A DNA stretch of 64,000 nucleotides from Heterohyrax brucei (lineage: Eukaryota > Chordata > Mammalia > Hyracoidea > Procaviidae). The stretch is from contig CM053146.1 in assembly GCA_028571685.1 (NCBI GenBank), positions 112,753,431 through 112,817,430 of the forward strand, read 5' to 3'. Each line of letters opens with the position of its first letter. The first letter of the stretch is position 1. The notes under the pieces were generated by a model, which was not told where the DNA came from, did no database searches, and saw nothing but the letters and a program-made list of their open reading frames with translations. Shown piece by piece: positions 12,886 to 25,046 of this stretch. A program made the position numbers and the translations under genes.

Positions 12886-14994
12886 CATGGTCAGGGAGCA
12901 AGGCACGTAATGAAATGAGAGCATACATTTATGCAGAAGAAAATAATAGCAATAAAGCTGAAAGCTTGTAACTTCATTTGTACTGAGATGGGCATAAGCC
13001 TTTAAATAATGTCCTCTAACAGGTATTTTTAATACAGTTCCTTTTGTCCTTTTTCCATGCTTTAAAAATATACTTCTACATCATTATCCATTTATTTACG
13101 GCAAAGCTTCCACAATCTAGAAGTCAGTGTGAGCCTTATTATTTTTAAAGGAAATTGAGAAGGAAGCAATCCCAGTTAAATATAATGTGCAATTTTTTTC
13201 CTTAAAACAGTAAACAATGTTTTTACATTTAGCATAGGCTAATGATTATTTCACATGTACATCTCTATAAAAGGAGTTCACTAGTGGCTGATAATAAAAT
13301 TAAGCAAAATCATTTGAAACATTTAATGCTCATTTTCTAAGGATTATTTACAAGTAGAAAAAAAATTTAGGAGATGGGAAATCATGGAAAATGGCAGTTT
13401 TTGGTATCAGGTCATTATAAATTGAACAAACAGTGGTTAAGTTTCCAAAAGGTAAAGTTTTTCTCTGTTTCTCCCTTAAGTGCTGCAAACATGTTCTATT
13501 TCTCCTCTGAAGCGAGCCATCCTGTTGGGGTACCGTTGCCACCACCTCCCTCTCTCATGTCTTTGGTAGAAAGCAGCCAGACTCCGTTTAAGCAGACGAT
13601 GTTCCCTCATCTGTGCCAGTCACTCTTCTATTTCCACACAAACTAGGGATACCCACCTTCCTTCCCTTTTATTAGCACCTCAAAGTTTGATTGTTTTTCT
13701 TTATGCTATGCCTCCGTAAGAGTTCAAGGCACTAGGGATTACAACAGGCTTTCCTAAATGGTTTACTAGTTCAGCAAGCTAAGGGCAAACCAACTGGAGA
13801 TTGTTTCCTTCAAGTGTTTATCAAGTATGTTGATTCGTTTATTGAGCAAGTTACAGCTAACCTTCAGATTATTTTACATAATAGATCTTCCAAGGGCACA
13901 ATAAGAACACCACTTTTGTCTGACAGATAGGCTAGTAAAAGAGTGTAGAAAGATCACATTTTTAAAAGCAGAACACATCTGAAAAGATTTAATTCTGTTC
14001 TGGTCACATCTCTGGGCCAAATCTCAAACAAATGAGGTATTACATAACTCCTCCAGGGGTAGCGATGGGTTAGTGATAACCCTACTTCACATGAAGGGTG
14101 TACAGTACCAGAAGTACTTGCAACATAAAGAGAATTTTATAAAGATACCCTCTCACCACGTGCGTAATTCTAAATCTACCTATTTTAAACAAGGTATTAC
14201 ACCTGTAGTCACACACAAGGTCATATACAGGCTTAATTGGGCTAAATCTGCAAAGTGCTCTGGGATTACATCAATTAGAATCTGTTAGTTGTGAAGGCAT
14301 ATGAATTTAGTAATATCCTGTGAAAATAGGTTTACTTGTTTAAAGATTAGCTTGTGTTGGAAATTACATGAAACTGCTTTCAGCTAAGAGACAAAGGTGA
14401 TAAAGGGTGCTACTGGTGGCCTCATAGTTAAATCACACGACTGTCTGAAGGTTTTCTCAGGCTAATTTATAACCTTGCTCCCTGACACGCAGCTTACACT
14501 CTAGAAAGGCAGCTTCTGCAAACGTTAATTGGGCACACATCTCCTGTTAACCTTGACCCAGAGCTCCTATTAACCTTAGTTTCAGTGTTGTCCATCTGTT
14601 GAAATTACTATTATTCATGATTCCCCCAGTATCGTTTAGAACTTGCACAATAAACTCAGCACTATTTCCAGTGACAAACTCACACAGAGCAGAGACTTCC
14701 AGGATAATTCACAACCCTTAGACTATGTCATCAGTGTGCAGGAGCACCTCAGAGGATTAAAAAAGCCATCTCTCTATTACATGTTTTGAAATTTTCTGAT
14801 GAAAATAATCTGTAACTTAAGACTCAGCACTCTTCCACTTAAAAGTCCCAACAATTTAAAAATCTGATTTAATATGGGTATCTGTAAAAAGCCTCAATAG
14901 TTTCCTAAGTGAGAATTACAGCAGCTAAGGAAAAGTATATTTGTTTGCTTTGCCTCTGAGTAAATGTCAAGCAGGTAAAATTTCAGTATGGAAT

Positions 14995-15180
14995 GCCTGG
15001 TGCTGTTGAGTCCATTCTGACTCGCTGAGACCCTCCAAGATACAGCACATGGCTTCCAAGGCTGGGAGCCTTCACAGAAGCAGACTGCTCCATCTGCTTC
15101 CCATGGAGCAGCTGGTGGGTTAGAACCCACCTGCCTCCTGATTAGCAGCTAAGCACTTAACCCACTGGACCACCAGAGCT
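14995..15180 (-). mobile_element. AfroSINE in RAPH1 3' UTR, with target-site duplication
   Basis: Read on the - strand it runs from a tRNA-derived head (complement of CCACTGGACCACCAGAGCT) to the tail (complement of GGTGCTGTTGAGTCCATTCT). The copy is flanked by a perfect 11-base direct repeat, CAGTATGGAAT, at 14984-14994 and 15181-15191. That marks target-primed insertion and fixes the element's limits. It lies in the RAPH1 3' UTR in the sense orientation of that gene. Confidence 0.85.
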
Positions 15181-17967
15181 CAGTATGGAATAGTCATGTG
15201 CTACCATCTATGAACATGTAATATTCTGAAGCCCTTCAGAGTTGGTAGCAAAACTTTTGAGGTCCAATTTTGAAATTATTTATGGTAAAAATGAAGAGTG
15301 CTAAGCAAGTGACTAGGTCCTAGCTTGCAATGTCCTCTCAGCAGTAAGATGCTGCCACTGTTGCCTGTTGCCCAGATGGCCTCCCTGACCCTGAGGGAAC
15401 CAGGCTAGCCCAGAGCTGCTGAGGAGGGGCCCAGGAAAGGCGGCACATCACTAGTGTCATTGGGTCGGAGTTTTCCTTGAACAAACCCTAGAAAAATGAG
15501 CTACAAAAGTAGTGTTGTCTCAAAAAAGAAAAACCACACCTTAACAAAAACCTGAATAAAAAAGTCTATGAAGGAGTAAAACATTAGAAGTATAATCATA
15601 AGCATCATTTCACTTTGATTCAGTTGTTTCATGTAACAAAGTTCAAAAAATTTTTTGATGAACAGCTATTTCTATCTTGAAAGCAATGTAATGAGCAGCA
15701 GCCTGTTCACAGGCAAGCCGATGGCGTGGGGGTCAAGTGCACACGCCCCCAGCTGGCCCTGCACAGACAGCTTGCTTCCTGCATCCACTAGTGTTCAGAG
15801 GGCATGTGCTCTTCCTGGAAAATGGTCAACCAGAAGCATCAGGTCAGGATGGCTCTCCACGATCCAAACAAGCTGGATATTTCAGGAGATCCTACACTAA
15901 ATGAAAGACTGAGGGGCTCAAATCATGGGTGAAATGGAGATACATTTTTTTTCTCAAGCAAAGCTGACACCAACCACAGTATTTTAAAAAAGGCCACACC
16001 CCAAATTTAAAAACAATGAGCAGTGAATGTTTAGGAAATGGGAATCATATTCTCAACAACTCTTTACTTTCCCAGTGATCACAAGACTGTGGTCAGTGAC
16101 ATTCCCTCATGAGGCACACTGGGGCCTGCCCATCTGGACTCCGAGGCAGCCCAGCTCCGCTGGGCATGTTCAGGGGAGCAGTGCAGGGGCATTCAAGGTC
16201 ACTTCATCAGCACAGGAGTATCAAGCACACAAAACCTGGTCATCAACAACTTAAAAGATAAGCCAAACATGTCTTTAAAGAGGCAAGGACTTTAAAATGC
16301 ACACCGGTATACTTACTGCTCCATAACGACATGAATGTATTTAACAATGTCCAGGAGATGCTGAAGATGTGAGGAGAGGTGCCACCTCCTGTCTGATAAC
16401 AGTGCTTTCTTGGGGAGAGGGTTAGAATGAGATACTGTGTACACAGGACAACTTTCACTTACTCTCAAATCACTGCCTGTTTCTACCCAACATCACTGGT
16501 ACCACTTTTTTCTTATCAGACACTAAAAAGATTGTTGCGGTTTGCACTGGTTATCCTTACAACAGACAGATACTTGACTTACAATGTATTTGCTCATTCA
16601 CAGAAGCTGGAATGACTAGTTTTTAATTTCTTATTTAAAAGCAGCTCTGAGATTGCATTTTAGTCCTTACAGTCAATTTATCATCATAAATTGATGAGAC
16701 AGTACACATTTATGTACCAAGGAACAGTCACAGGAAATAAAAACTGAGTTCTGGTCAGCTGAGCAATGATTAAGGAGTCCATGTTACACCAGCTGCACAT
16801 GCATGATACATAATGTCACTTACTGCACCTGGACCTCAATGCCTCCTCAGAACACCTGGGACCTGGTCCAGCTCCACCGCCAGGCCACAGCCAGCAGACG
16901 GCCAGTGTGCTCCAACAGCAGTGGACAAAACCATCAAACCTCATTCACTTAACTTGCCCCTCCTCTTTGACAGTTCTGAATTTAAATGTATTCTTTGTAG
17001 GTTTAACCTTTATATGACCTGAGTGAAGACACGTAGGGGGCCAGTTTTGTTCTCTTCAAGTCACCTGTTCTTTTAGAGAGCAAAATACAGAAAAGGCATT
17101 TCAGAAAAGTTACTTTGTTTTCTGTAATATGCACCATACCAGGCACAGGATGTGTCTACCTGATACACCACACCTATTGTCTACAAATGTCTAATGGAAA
17201 CATCTACCCAAAGCACACACCGGAACTGGTGACCTGAAGACTACTGAACAAAGCATACAGGTGGACAGTGTACTGCTGGACATTCCCTTAAAATAAAGCA
17301 CGGATCATCAAGCCAAAGTTAAGAAGCTTCATAAAGCTCATGAAAAGGATTCAAATGGTAGTCAAACAGACTATCCAGGATACAGTTCTCACATTATCCA
17401 TGTATGGTAGGCAAAGAGAAATACCTGTGACAGAACAGAACTGAGCCCACATCCTAGAAGTGGGTGGGATTACTGCAGCAGTACTGGAACTAGTACGGGC
17501 TCAGCTACACCATGGACTGATTTTCTACGCACAACCACTTACCGACACTGTCTGTGGAGATTCCCCCACACCACACAGATGGCCTGTTCTGTGAAGCTAA
17601 GAGATTCTCCTGGTTTAAAGGGGTAACAAAGTGTCAGTCAAGCAGTTCTAATTTCAGTCATGTGGAGAAACAAACAAAAGCCCCACAGTTAACTGACCAG
17701 ACATTCTGGTTGTCTTCTCAAAACTGAGAAACAGCACATTACACACCTATTCATTAATATATAATATACAACATGCACAAATAGGCCACACATGGACAGC
17801 CACTTAGAAAATACCTTCTACGTAAATAATTACAAGTTTTTGGTCCAATCCACATGATAGGTATTGATAAATCATAAGGGAAAGGACACACACCCCTTCC
17901 ATACCTTTCACCCCAAATACATCATTTTCAGATGATGACAGGGAATAAATAGAATTATGTTCAGCTT

Positions 17968-18062
17968 TCTCTCTCTCACACACACACACGCTATATATAT
18001 ATATATGTATATATATTTAATATATGTATAGCTATGTGTGTACACACACATATATAGCTAGA
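17968..18062. repeat. CT/CA/TA compound microsatellite
   Basis: TCTCTCTCTCACACACACAC is followed by several TATATA runs and GTGTGTACACACACATATAT. It lies about 100 bases beyond the RAPH1 stop, in the 3' UTR. Confidence 0.8.
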
Positions 18063-18163
18063 CACCACCTGAATAGCGACATCATACCAGGAGGCTCTGA
18101 GCACCTGAACTCATAGATCAGGTGAGCTGATTGTAGAACTAACCACAGATCTCATGAAACACA

Positions 18164-20146
18164 CTACCAGTCTCTCGAGAGCTTGGTGTTTTGGTCTCTC
18201 TTTGGGGGAGCCGGAGGGGGTCCTCTCCGCAGTGTGGCATAGCCTGATATATGACTGCCTCCATAACTGGCCTTCTGCTGGTCAGAAAGCAGTTCAGGGG
18301 GAGGTGGGGGCAGGGCCATATCATCCATGGTGGCTGTGGGTTCTGCTCTGGACATACGGGAGGAGGAGAGTGAGCCATGCCGGGTGATGGATTTCCGTTG
18401 CAGTGTCCTGTTGAGGTCAGCCAGGAACCCAGGCTGGACGCTAAGGCCGGATTTGGGTGAGGTGGGCACTTGTGGCACAACTGTGGCCATTGCTGGCTGC
18501 TCAGGAACTTCTGCTTGAGTGAGGCGGGTACTGTCATTCCGTTTGGGTCGTGTGGGTGGAGGGGCCTTCTTCACTGATGTTTTGGACCATGGCTGTGGTT
18601 GCGGATTAACAACTGCTACCTTTGGAGAGGTGTTTCCGGAGAATACTGCTGGAATTTCTATGGGTGGCAGAGGAAGCTCTATTTCAGGTGGAGGGGGTGG
18701 AAAGTCAGAATCCGACGGAGGAGAAGGAAATTCCACCATGGAGTCCTTCCCAGGCCCGCTCAGAGCAGATGCTTTTGCTGACATACACCCTTGTTGGAGA
18801 ATACTGGGAAGGTTCACTCCAGAAAGATGGAGTTTCCCGGGTTTGGGAGGAGCTGCAGGAGGTGGCATCTCTTTGCTGGGAGATCCAGATGGTTCTGCTG
18901 GTGAAGCAAACTTGCTGACCAGACTGTCGACCGAGGGTCTCTTAGGCTCAGTGTGCTCTGCACAACTGCTGGCTTTAATGCTTGAGTTTCGCTGTGGGGT
19001 GGGGGGTGGCTTCTTTCCCCCAGGGCTGGACATCTTACTAGTCTTTTTGCCTGGAGACCCACTTTTGTCAGAGGTGGAAGCAGCTGTGGGGACAGCAGGT
19101 GGTGGTGGTGGAAGTGGTGGTGGCGGTGGTGGAGGAAACACCAGGGTGCTGTCAGGAGGCGGAGGAGGGAAGTCGGGAGAGGGGGCAGGGGCAGGGGCAG
19201 AGCTGGGCTGCCACTTTGGTTTTGCCTTCACAGCAGGTGGAGACTGCGGGGTGATACTGGCTGGGATGGGCTTTATGGGCTGTGATTCCACTGGAGGTGG
19301 GGTAGGGGGAGGGGGAAACTGACTGGCTATCTGCTTCACAACGGAGGGCACTGGAGACAGTGGAGACGGAGGTGGCTTCACACTGAAGCTCTGCTGTTTG
19401 GGTAATGTCGGAGGGGGGACTGGACCAGGAGGAGCAGCAGGGGACGGTGGAACCTGAGACACAGGAAAAGGAGGCTGCTTCTTTGCTGGGGGGACTGGAG
19501 GAGTGGGTATGGGTGTAGGTGGTACAGCCTGTGTCACAACTGGCAGCCCAGTCCTGGTGCCCATTGGTGGGGGGATGGTCACTAGGGGTTTTGGGGGAGC
19601 TTGGGGAGGGAGGGGTGCAGGAGTGGGAGGAGGTGGGGATGTGAGAGAAGCTGGTTGAGTAACATGCTGAATCTGATGGATCTTGAGTGGAGGAGGTGGG
19701 GGGCTGAACTGCGGAATGGATGGGCCACATGGGGCTGGCTTTAGCTGGGCCATAGCTGAGCCGGGGGTAGGGGGTGGGGGGGGAGGAGGGGGTGGGGGGA
19801 CCACTCCATTGGGAGGCACCAGGATCTGAGTCTTCACTGACTGTGAGACCACTGGGGGTGGTGGAGGCTTAAACAGGGGTCCTGAATGCTGGGAAGCATT
19901 CTGCAGCCTTGTTATTGTGCTGTATTTGACAAACACTGTGGCTGCTGAGCCAGAAGAAGGTGCAGATTGGCTGGGAAGAGGGGGCGGGGGCGGGGGCGGA
20001 GGCGGTGGGGGTGGGGGCGGGGGCGGAGGAGGGGGAGGCAGGGGTGGAGATGGCTGTGAAGCAGTGTAGGGGGTGACTATCTTAGGTTGTGGAGATAAAG
20101 GAGGCATAAGTGATGTGTAAGGTCGGCTCACAGACTCCATTCTGGC
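18164..20146 (-). CDS. RAPH1: RAPH1 (lamellipodin) terminal coding exon, proline-rich C-terminus
   Basis: The exon encodes the last ~660 residues of lamellipodin, an MRL-family adaptor (with RIAM and MIG-10) that couples Ras-like GTPases and phosphoinositides to Ena/VASP and the WAVE complex at lamellipodial edges. The acceptor is TTTTAG, with its AG at 20147-20148. Coding starts with Ala-Arg before MESVSRPYTS. A run of more than 20 prolines follows at about codons 35-57. Four exact FPPPP motifs, the ligand class of Ena/VASP EVH1 domains, are visible: QFPPPPTP, DFPPPPPDS, VFPPPPP and DFPPPPPEIE. Many PxxP sites are suited to SH3 domains, including those of Abl and Abi proteins. The protein ends APPKRDQNTKLSRDW, as in the long mammalian isoform, with TAG at 18164-18166. 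The frame is open throughout. The G-rich complement creates long shadow frames. Confidence 0.97.
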   Translation of the reverse strand, partial: ARMESVSRPYTSLMPPLSPQPKIVTPYTASQPSPPLPPPPPPPPPPPPPPPPPPPPLPSQSAPSSGSAATVFVKYSTITRLQNASQHSGPLFKPPPPPVVSQSVKTQILVPPNGVVPPPPPPPPPPTPGSAMAQLKPAPCGPSIPQFSPPPPPLKIHQIQHVTQPASLTSPPPPTPAPLPPQAPPKPLVTIPPPMGTRTGLPVVTQAVPPTPIPTPPVPPAKKQPPFPVSQVPPSPAAPPGPVPPPTLPKQQSFSVKPPPSPLSPVPSVVKQIASQFPPPPTPPPVESQPIKPIPASITPQSPPAVKAKPKWQPSSAPAPAPSPDFPPPPPDSTLVFPPPPPPPLPPPPPAVPTAASTSDKSGSPGKKTSKMSSPGGKKPPPTPQRNSSIKASSCAEHTEPKRPSVDSLVSKFASPAEPSGSPSKEMPPPAAPPKPGKLHLSGVNLPSILQQGCMSAKASALSGPGKDSMVEFPSPPSDSDFPPPPPEIELPLPPIEIPAVFSGNTSPKVAVVNPQPQPWSKTSVKKAPPPTRPKRNDSTRLTQAEVPEQPAMATVVPQVPTSPKSGLSVQPGFLADLNRTLQRKSITRHGSLSSSRMSRAEPTATMDDMALPPPPPELLSDQQKASYGGSHISGYATLRRGPPPAPPKRDQNTKLSRDW

Positions 20147-22756
20147 CTAAAAGGAGTATAAAAAGGGGGATGGGAGAGAGAAAAACAACAAACACAACAG
20201 TTACTGAAGTAAGCTTTCACTGGGTAACACTGCAGAGCAAGGAATCTGGGCATGCACGGAAGGGATGCAGCACTTGGTGGTCATAAGGATGGACAACGTC
20301 AAGAAGATGAAACTCGGACTCCCTGAGCAACAAGGACACAACTGGTTTACTCAAGGATATGTTCAGGTGGCTGGATTGACTAACAATCTAGGAAAAACCT
20401 TGTTGCAAAAGCCAGTCTACATGGTGATGGGACGTGTGATTCCTGACCCCTGGCTGAGGAACCTCCACATAGCCTGCCCTGACCGTGGGGCGGACTCTGA
20501 GCACCTGGTGCCCCCTGGACTCTGGCAGTGGAAAACGGGATGGCTCAAATCCACCCCTGAGTCCATGACTGCACCCCCATCAAGCAGAGGCCATGACTGG
20601 GCTGAGCAGTGCTGGTGGAGACCTCTCGATGAACGAGGACGTGTTCTGACACTAGCAAGCTGACACATGAGTAGGAAGCATCCAGCAGGCGTGCACAGTC
20701 ACACAGGAATGAACGAGCTTGACACACACTCCTGTTCATGTGAGACACTTGCATCCAACATGCACAGAGGTCCAGCAATGCAGGTAATGGGGGGACATTC
20801 TTTACATTTGTTTTACTGGAAAATACATAAAGAAATGCTTCATAAACATTAGAGCAAAAGACCACAAAAAATGTCATACAGAAAAAGCCGGAAGAAAATG
20901 AGAAGCAGCTTTGGAAGGCTACAGTAAAGGACATCATGGAGAAATGCAACCTACAGTCTGTCAGCAACGTGCTCACTGGCCCATCTGGGCATCTCAGCAC
21001 TGCTGAAATGGCCACATCTGGTCACTTAGTTCATGGAGCTATTCATGCATGAATGTCATTTAGGGACTTCTGAAAACAAGGACCCTTGATTTTTCTGTAC
21101 TCCCTTTAATGATTTGGGTACAGCTTTTAGGCTCTTTGAACAAACTGAGAATCCAGCATAAACTATCTGCATTAAAATCTGAATGACATCTAATAAGCAC
21201 AGAGAATGCTTGGATTAGTAAACTCTTGTGGGCTCATTACCAGGCTGAGTTCTAGCGCCCATCAGGACACTCATGTTTTCTAAAAATTACACATCAGAGT
21301 AAAAGCATTAGTCTGAAGATCTGTTACAGGAGTCACGCAGGTTAATGTGTTTCCGAAGGCGGCCCCTGACCTTTAACTTGACCCTGTCTTGGCTGCTTCA
21401 GGGTTGCAGACCTTAGCGGGGCTGGCCTTCCCACTGGGCACCTGAGACTGTGGTAGAAGAAACACACAGCGGGTCAAGACTCAAACCGGGCGTCACTGCC
21501 GCACGGCAGGTTTTACCCTTTCCAGAACACTGCAGTGACCATAGAAGATGTGGGCCTTTGTTCTCTCCAGCATTTTCAGACAAATTAGGTAGTTCTATAA
21601 TTTAAAATGCACATGGGCCACACCAGTAACAATCTGGGAAGGAAAAGGACTTTTCTTTTGACATCTGAATTATGTAAACCAGCTTCTCTGGTAAACATTC
21701 AGAGCATCATCACCAAATGTCACTGCTCCATGTGCACTGATTAAGTGGGAAAAGGGAGACAGAATGATTTCTTGAAAGTCTGAGGCTCTGATAAGAGCTG
21801 AGACTTTAGGGCATTAGAGCTAGTTTTCAAATGCTCATTTCTAAAGGCAAGTACTGCTCTCCCACACTAGGCTAAAGACAACTTCACCTTCTCAGGGCCA
21901 GTTAATCAACCATGTGCAAATTAAGGAATATATTGAGGGAAAACACCCACTTAATTCTCATGGTGAATGCACTTGTTTAAGTGATTCAGACCAAAAGAAA
22001 CAACAAAAATCCCTCAAGTGACTATTGGTTAAATACAAAATAGCCAACGTGATGTGTGCATGGCTCCTTACAGTTGGAGATTTTGCACAGTGGAGAGGTA
22101 CACACAGGCTCGGACATGTGCTGGCCTATAGAACCACAGAGGCAATTTGCTAAAGGACTACAGTGCCTTTCAACTTGAGCTAAATAATCACTCTATGTTT
22201 CTAAATAATCTCACAATAACTATACTTGTCCTTTAGTATAATTATCCGTTCCATCTATTATGCAAAGCTTAGGAACCCTAAATTTTAAGAGGATTGATTT
22301 AAGTCTTCCACATAACCTACAATTAGAGAAACTTCATCAGTACACAGAGAACTGACAAAGCACATAAAAGAAATGAGTCTCAATGATTTAAAAAGTAAGT
22401 AACTTTTCTAGAAAGTAATCACGGCATTAGCATCAAACAGTATTGCTCTATCCAAACTGATTTGAGTAGGGGAAAGAGACAATTCTTTTCTTAAAATTTT
22501 GGGCCACTGATAAAGGAGTTAAATTGCCAGTTTTTCTCAGATTTTAAGTCATTAGTCACTTGCATATTTCTGAGGGTGTGTCAAATCAACAGGCCTCTCT
22601 GAAATTTTTTTATCCATTACCATCAGGAAGACCCAAGATCCTCCCCCAAAATGAAATAAGGGAGGAAAAAATTCCTAATAAAGGAATAAAAGAGCATCAA
22701 GTCAAACCCCTAGGCTATTACAGATGTTTCTATGTAAGTTAAAAAAAATCTGTTAC
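20147..22756 (-). other. RAPH1: RAPH1 intron
   Basis: A phase-0 intron separates the terminal exon from the exon at 22757-22899. I identify no mobile element or exon in its 2.6 kb. The short frames near 20265-21015 lack recognisable domains. Confidence 0.85.
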
Positions 22757-22899
22757 CTTGCTGGATTCTTCTAACTGAGTGCCTCGTTTCCAGGCTTCAG
22801 AGAAGATGGAGCTCACAATGCTCTGAGAACGGACATGGCCTGCTGGCTGGGTATCAGAAACTCCACTGTCAGACTGATTAGAATGATTAGACTGAGATT
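22757..22899 (-). CDS. RAPH1: RAPH1 exon (Ser-rich linker after the PH domain)
   Basis: The exon supplies the last two bases of a Glu codon and then 47 residues beginning SQSNHSNQSDSGVSD and ending KRGTQLEESSK. The acceptor is CAACAG and the donor is AAG|GTAACA. It joins in phase 0 to ARMESVSR in the terminal exon, exactly as I recall mammalian lamellipodin. It is a flexible serine-rich linker, likely phosphorylated, between the RA-PH module and the proline-rich tail. No defects are seen. Confidence 0.95.
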
Positions 22900-24190
22900 C
22901 TGTTGAAAAGATTAGATGAAAAGGTTGGTATTCTGAGAGTATAAATATGTGTGCCATAGGTACATTTTTTTACACAAGGTCAAATGCTATGTAGATGGCA
23001 ACAAAGTATTTTACTCAACCCATTTCATACAAGATAGAAGGCAGGGCTAGGAGATCTCCATTGGGATTAATAGGAAAGCTTGGGTTCACCATTAGACACA
23101 GAATTATTGTAATTAAAGCTTCATACAACATTATTGGTATCCTGACAACCTATCTTGCAAAATAAAATTAATAAACTATTAATATTGAATTGTTTTCAAT
23201 TACATCTTGATTATATCAAAGCCCCTGCTCCAGGCTACTCCAGAGTTCTAATTTATAAATTCAGATAAGTGATGACTACCTCTTACCAGCAACAAATAAC
23301 ACTTAGAACTTGACCTACAAGTGAGGCAAATGTGTGCTTCCTAAGGACTCAGGTATTGGTACCACATGCAGCAGCCTACCAGTAGCCTGGCCTCCTGGCA
23401 AGAAATGGAGAGGTCATCAACAGACCTGAGGCCCAGTGGGAATGACCATGAGGATACAGTAATCTTCAACTGACATCGAGGATGAGAGAACTGGGAAGAT
23501 TACTTCACTTGCCTCCAAGTCAGGTAAGATACCCTGATGGAAGCACTTAGTTTAAGGTCTGGTACTTAATAGGCACTAAGATGTTAGAGCTAATCCCATC
23601 CAATCACTCTGAGAGATGGATACCAGTAGACAGCAGAATTAAATATGTCTAGCCAAGTTTGTTAAAGACCAAAGAACCACAAAGAAATTCTAAATCCTAA
23701 ATGTGTAATTCTTTAGATAAAATTAAGACAATATCCTTATGAATACCACTGATTTCCTGTAAAAACTTTACATAAAGTTTGGTAACCTACTGTGATTCTG
23801 GACTAGTTCTAGCTATTTACTATGAACTGAAATGTCAGGAAATTTGTGGAAAGGAGGGCAGTTTCATCACAAATCCTGAGAACAGAGATGCTCTCCAAGT
23901 AATTTTCCACCTCAAACTATGCATCAATAGTTATTTTTGAGCAGTAAGTGACAGTTTTGAATGACCTTGCTTTAGGAGTCTATATACTGGTTTTCCATTT
24001 CAAATATATTTGTAAGTTCCCCATGAGTGCTTCCCCATTTAAGAGTTAAAAAAAATACCTGTTGATTATAATTCAGAAATTAGGTATGGTTCTAGTTTTT
24101 AAGAATGAAACTGAAATAACTAGGCCTACTGTCAACTCTCAGCGACCTTCATACTGGTAGTAAAATAGTACTTTGAGGCATGTGAACTAC
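22900..24190 (-). other. RAPH1: RAPH1 intron
   Basis: This phase-1 intron is mostly featureless AT-rich DNA. At about 23475-23600 there is a faint MIR-like end (GGTCTGGTACTTAATAGGCA), which I do not list separately because it is too diverged. Confidence 0.8.
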
Positions 24191-24311
24191 CTGGGATGCT
24201 GGAAGAACTAGATCCTGATTTAATGCTGGAGCTGGATAAGGAAGTCCAATCATAAGTCGACTCTGTTCTCTTCATGGCTTCCTGATAGTTCATGTAGAGC
24301 TGCTTCCCATA
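24191..24311 (-). CDS. RAPH1: RAPH1 exon (helix after the PH domain, Ser-rich start)
   Basis: The 121-base exon reads YGKQLYMNYQEAMKRTESTY, then DWTSLSSSSIKSGSSSSSIP and the first base of the Glu codon completed at 22899. The acceptor is CTGTTTAG and the donor is CCCAG|GTAGTT. The first half completes the C-terminal helical part of the PH module in MRL proteins, and the second half is a serine-rich linker. Phases on both sides agree with the neighbouring exons. Confidence 0.95.
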
Positions 24312-24947
24312 CTAAACAGAAGGCAGTAAATGATGACATCTCAATGTTACTGGGCATGGTACTGAAAACTGAGGTGGGAAAGTGGGACATACTTCTGTTC
24401 CTAGATTCATAGTTTGTATGAAAATTCATGCCTATGATACCTAAAAACTCTTTTAATACTAGTAAATTATAATCCGCTTTTTTTTTCCCTCTATTCCAAA
24501 CTGTTAATCCAGGGTCAGCTTCTCCGCACTATTCAGGATTCTGCCCCAAATCTAGTTGGCAAACGTTCCTTATTTGAGGCATTTTAACACTTTTTAAAAA
24601 ATTACTTTGCTTAGACTAAAATTTTCTATATATAAGAATTATACAATGCATTCTGCAAAGCCAAAATAAATCACTTGTATACTATGCAAGCTTTTACTGC
24701 ATTTTTATTCCCTGGTTCCTGTTAAAGGTTGATCAAATCACCAAGGAAAACAGACATCTGAAACATGAAACACAGGCCTAAGAAAACTAGATGCTGGCAA
24801 AATCATGAACATAAAACAAACCAGAGTAATTCTGACATAAACTAAATTTTAGATACACTAAACAAAGCAGCTAATCTCATGACAGTCAAAACCATATCAT
24901 TCAGTATCTTCTTAGTCAGCATGTCAGCAAACCAAAAGCAAATGTAC
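24312..24947 (-). other. RAPH1: RAPH1 intron
   Basis: A short phase-0 intron with no repeat or additional exon recognised. Confidence 0.85.
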
Positions 24948-25046
24948 CTTTGCGATGCGGATGCCATTGACCCACTGATGCAGGGTTCTCACATCATCAC
25001 AACAAAGGTACCTGATATACTGAGACTTCTTCTGGATCTGTGGGTG
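24948..25046 (-). CDS. RAPH1: RAPH1 exon (PH domain, C-terminal part)
   Basis: The exon has 33 codons in phase 0-0: HPQIQKKSQYIRYLCCDDVR, then TLHQWVNGIRIAK. The invariant PH-domain tryptophan in the C-terminal helix is visible (LHQWVNGIR). The acceptor is TTGTAG and the donor is AAAG|GTACATT. With the exons at 28790-28900 and 38015-38158 it forms the phosphoinositide-binding PH domain that places lamellipodin on the plasma membrane next to its Ras-association domain. Confidence 0.96.

Larger units (their letters stand above)
12645..18163 (-). other. RAPH1: RAPH1 3' UTR
   Basis: This is non-coding sequence following the RAPH1 stop at 18164-18166 down to the poly(A) signal at 12664-12669. It contains one inserted AfroSINE (14995-15180) and two dinucleotide repeats. 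The rest lacks interspersed repeats I can name, which fits a retained UTR. Small frames on both strands look like chance. The extent of about 5.5 kb is inferred from the signal. Confidence 0.6.

Noticed and set aside
18519-19322. A 267-codon open frame on the + strand opposite RAPH1
   Set aside because: It is glycine-rich and is the shadow of proline codons on the other strand. It has no domain and no conserved start, and the RAPH1 frame accounts for the sequence.
19152-19730. A 192-codon frame on the - strand overlapping RAPH1 in another frame
   Set aside because: It is a Ser/Pro/Thr-rich shift of the proline-rich coding region. The true frame is fixed by its match to lamellipodin and by splice phases.
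20265-20852. Open frames on both strands in the RAPH1 intron next to the last exon
   Set aside because: No domain, no splice signals and low-complexity overlap between strands. They are treated as chance.
22560-22742. A 60-codon + strand frame near a RAPH1 exon
   Set aside because: It is on the wrong strand for RAPH1 and unlike any protein I know. The real exon is at 22757-22899 on the - strand.
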